Source of the DNA: Pseudoalteromonas umbrosa
Lineage (GTDB): Bacteria > Pseudomonadota > Gammaproteobacteria > Enterobacterales > Alteromonadaceae
Length of the DNA stretch: 64,000 bases
Assembly: GCF_030125375.1 (NCBI RefSeq)
Contig: NZ_JASJUU010000002.1
Span: forward strand, 391,968-455,967
Direction of reading: 5' to 3'
Below, in pieces: positions 63,431-64,000 of the stretch (position 1 is its first letter; each line of letters starts with the position of its first letter). The position numbers were made by a program, and so were the translations under genes. The notes beneath the pieces were generated by a model that saw only the letters and a program-made list of their open reading frames with translations, did not search any database and was not told the origin of the DNA.

Positions 63431-63851
63431 AGCACTTGAGCTGTGTGTACAGCAGTTAACAACACAAATTTCTTCATTAGAAGCGCTGACCCTGCTTCTT
63501 GATGAAGAGTTGAATGCGTTAAGCTCCCGAAATGGAGATGGTCTAAAAGACATCGCGCGGCAAAAAATTACCCTGTTAAATAGCATTCAAAAAACAGACA
63601 AAGACCTGTCATCATATACAAAAGAGTTGTTTCAAAGCCCAGACGTTACCCCGTTAACTGAACAAATAGATTTGCTGCTCATCAAATGTAAAAATCAAAA
63701 TGAGGTCAATGCAAAAGCGGCACACTTAGCGCAAATGACAGTGCGTGAGTTAAAAGAGATTCTTATAGGTAGACCGACATCTACAACCTACACAGAAGAT
63801 GGTAGTGTAGTAGAGAATGTTGGTGAAATCGTTAAGAACTTAAAGGCTTAA
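63423..63851 (+). CDS. flgN: Flagellar export chaperone FlgN
   Basis: A 142-residue helical FlgN-like chaperone for hook-associated proteins, starting at ATG 63423, which overlaps the flgM stop. Features: LTTQISSLEALTLLLDEELN and DIARQKITLLNSIQKTDKDL. Gene order flgA-flgM-flgN is as in other polar-flagellated gammaproteobacteria. Confidence 0.9.
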   Translation: MDKALELCVQQLTTQISSLEALTLLLDEELNALSSRNGDGLKDIARQKITLLNSIQKTDKDLSSYTKELFQSPDVTPLTEQIDLLLIKCKNQNEVNAKAAHLAQMTVRELKEILIGRPTSTTYTEDGSVVENVGEIVKNLKA

Positions 63852-63871
63852 GTTTTAAGTTTGTAAAATAG

Positions 63872-63896
63872 AGCACGGCTAACACCGTGCTTTTTT
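63872..63896 (+). terminator. Intrinsic terminator after flgN
   Basis: Stem GCACGG/CCGTGC with a 7-base loop, followed by TTTTTT on the plus strand. Confidence 0.9.
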
Positions 63897-63904
63897 GTTC
63901 TCAA

Positions 63905-64000
63905 TTAATAGTAAGTGACTCTTTTAATCTTTTTAGGCTTAACTTGCCCGATATAAAGGTCATATACGGTCTTCATATCCAGCTCTAGCTCAGTGGTATA
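63905..64000 (-). CDS. 3' end of a minus-strand gene, cut by the window edge
   Basis: A frame of 31 codons entering from the right edge and ending at a stop at 63905, with C-terminal residues YIGQVKPKKIKRVTYY. It converges with flgN across a terminator. In related genomes this position is often held by a flagellar accessory gene (flgO/flgP/flgT region), but the fragment is too short to name. Confidence 0.5.
   Translation of the reverse strand, partial: YTTELELDMKTVYDLYIGQVKPKKIKRVTYY

Overview
The window looks like chromosome from a marine gammaproteobacterium of the Alteromonadales, most likely Pseudoalteromonas. This is an inference from gene content: hrpB, a MetJ-type metA-metH operon, ettA, a yjfL/yjfM/yjfC-like operon and a polar-flagellum flgA/flgM/flgN/cheV/cheR neighbourhood. 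No rRNA, tRNA, CRISPR array, insertion sequence or integrase was recognised.

Left flank (1-20.2 kb). A truncated MFS transporter, hrpB and a diguanylate cyclase paired with a solute-binding-like protein are followed by two paralogous three-gene ABC exporter sets of the MacB/FtsX type (6.4-13.7 kb). The second set carries a 44-codon small gene just before its permeases. Then comes the methionine block metA - metH N-part - metH C-part, in which cobalamin-dependent methionine synthase is split into two adjacent genes and two MetJ boxes lie upstream. A small membrane protein and an EamA-family transporter close this part.

Centre (20.3-55.4 kb, all on the minus strand). This is a P2-related contractile tail locus with no recognisable capsid, portal, terminase, replication or integrase genes, so I read it as an R-type tailocin. 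In transcription order it has two small regulators; lysozyme, holin and a one-TM coiled-coil protein; four consecutive 'J-I-fibre' cassettes (A 53.6-48.5 kb, B 48.2-43.5 kb, C 43.5-35.8 kb, D 34.8-29.9 kb); then one shared core: a tail-completion-like protein, spike V, PAAR tip, gp25/W, sheath, tube, chaperones E/E', tape measure, U, X and D. In P2 and R-pyocins a single J-I-H set sits between W and sheath. Here that slot is empty and four complete, diverged sets lie upstream of the core. Together the cassettes encode at least seven candidate receptor-binding fibres and as many small chaperone-like proteins. Several intrinsic terminators lie inside this one-direction locus, and a tandem array of about 192-bp repeats separates cassettes C and D. 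A plausible reading is one tail chassis that can be fitted with four alternative baseplate/fibre sets.

Right flank (56-64 kb). ettA, a PilZ protein, a DUF350/DUF1190/glutathionylspermidine-synthase-like operon, cheR and cheV (minus strand), then flgA, flgM and flgN (plus strand). A near-consensus sigma-28 promoter precedes flgM. The window ends in the 3' part of a minus-strand gene.
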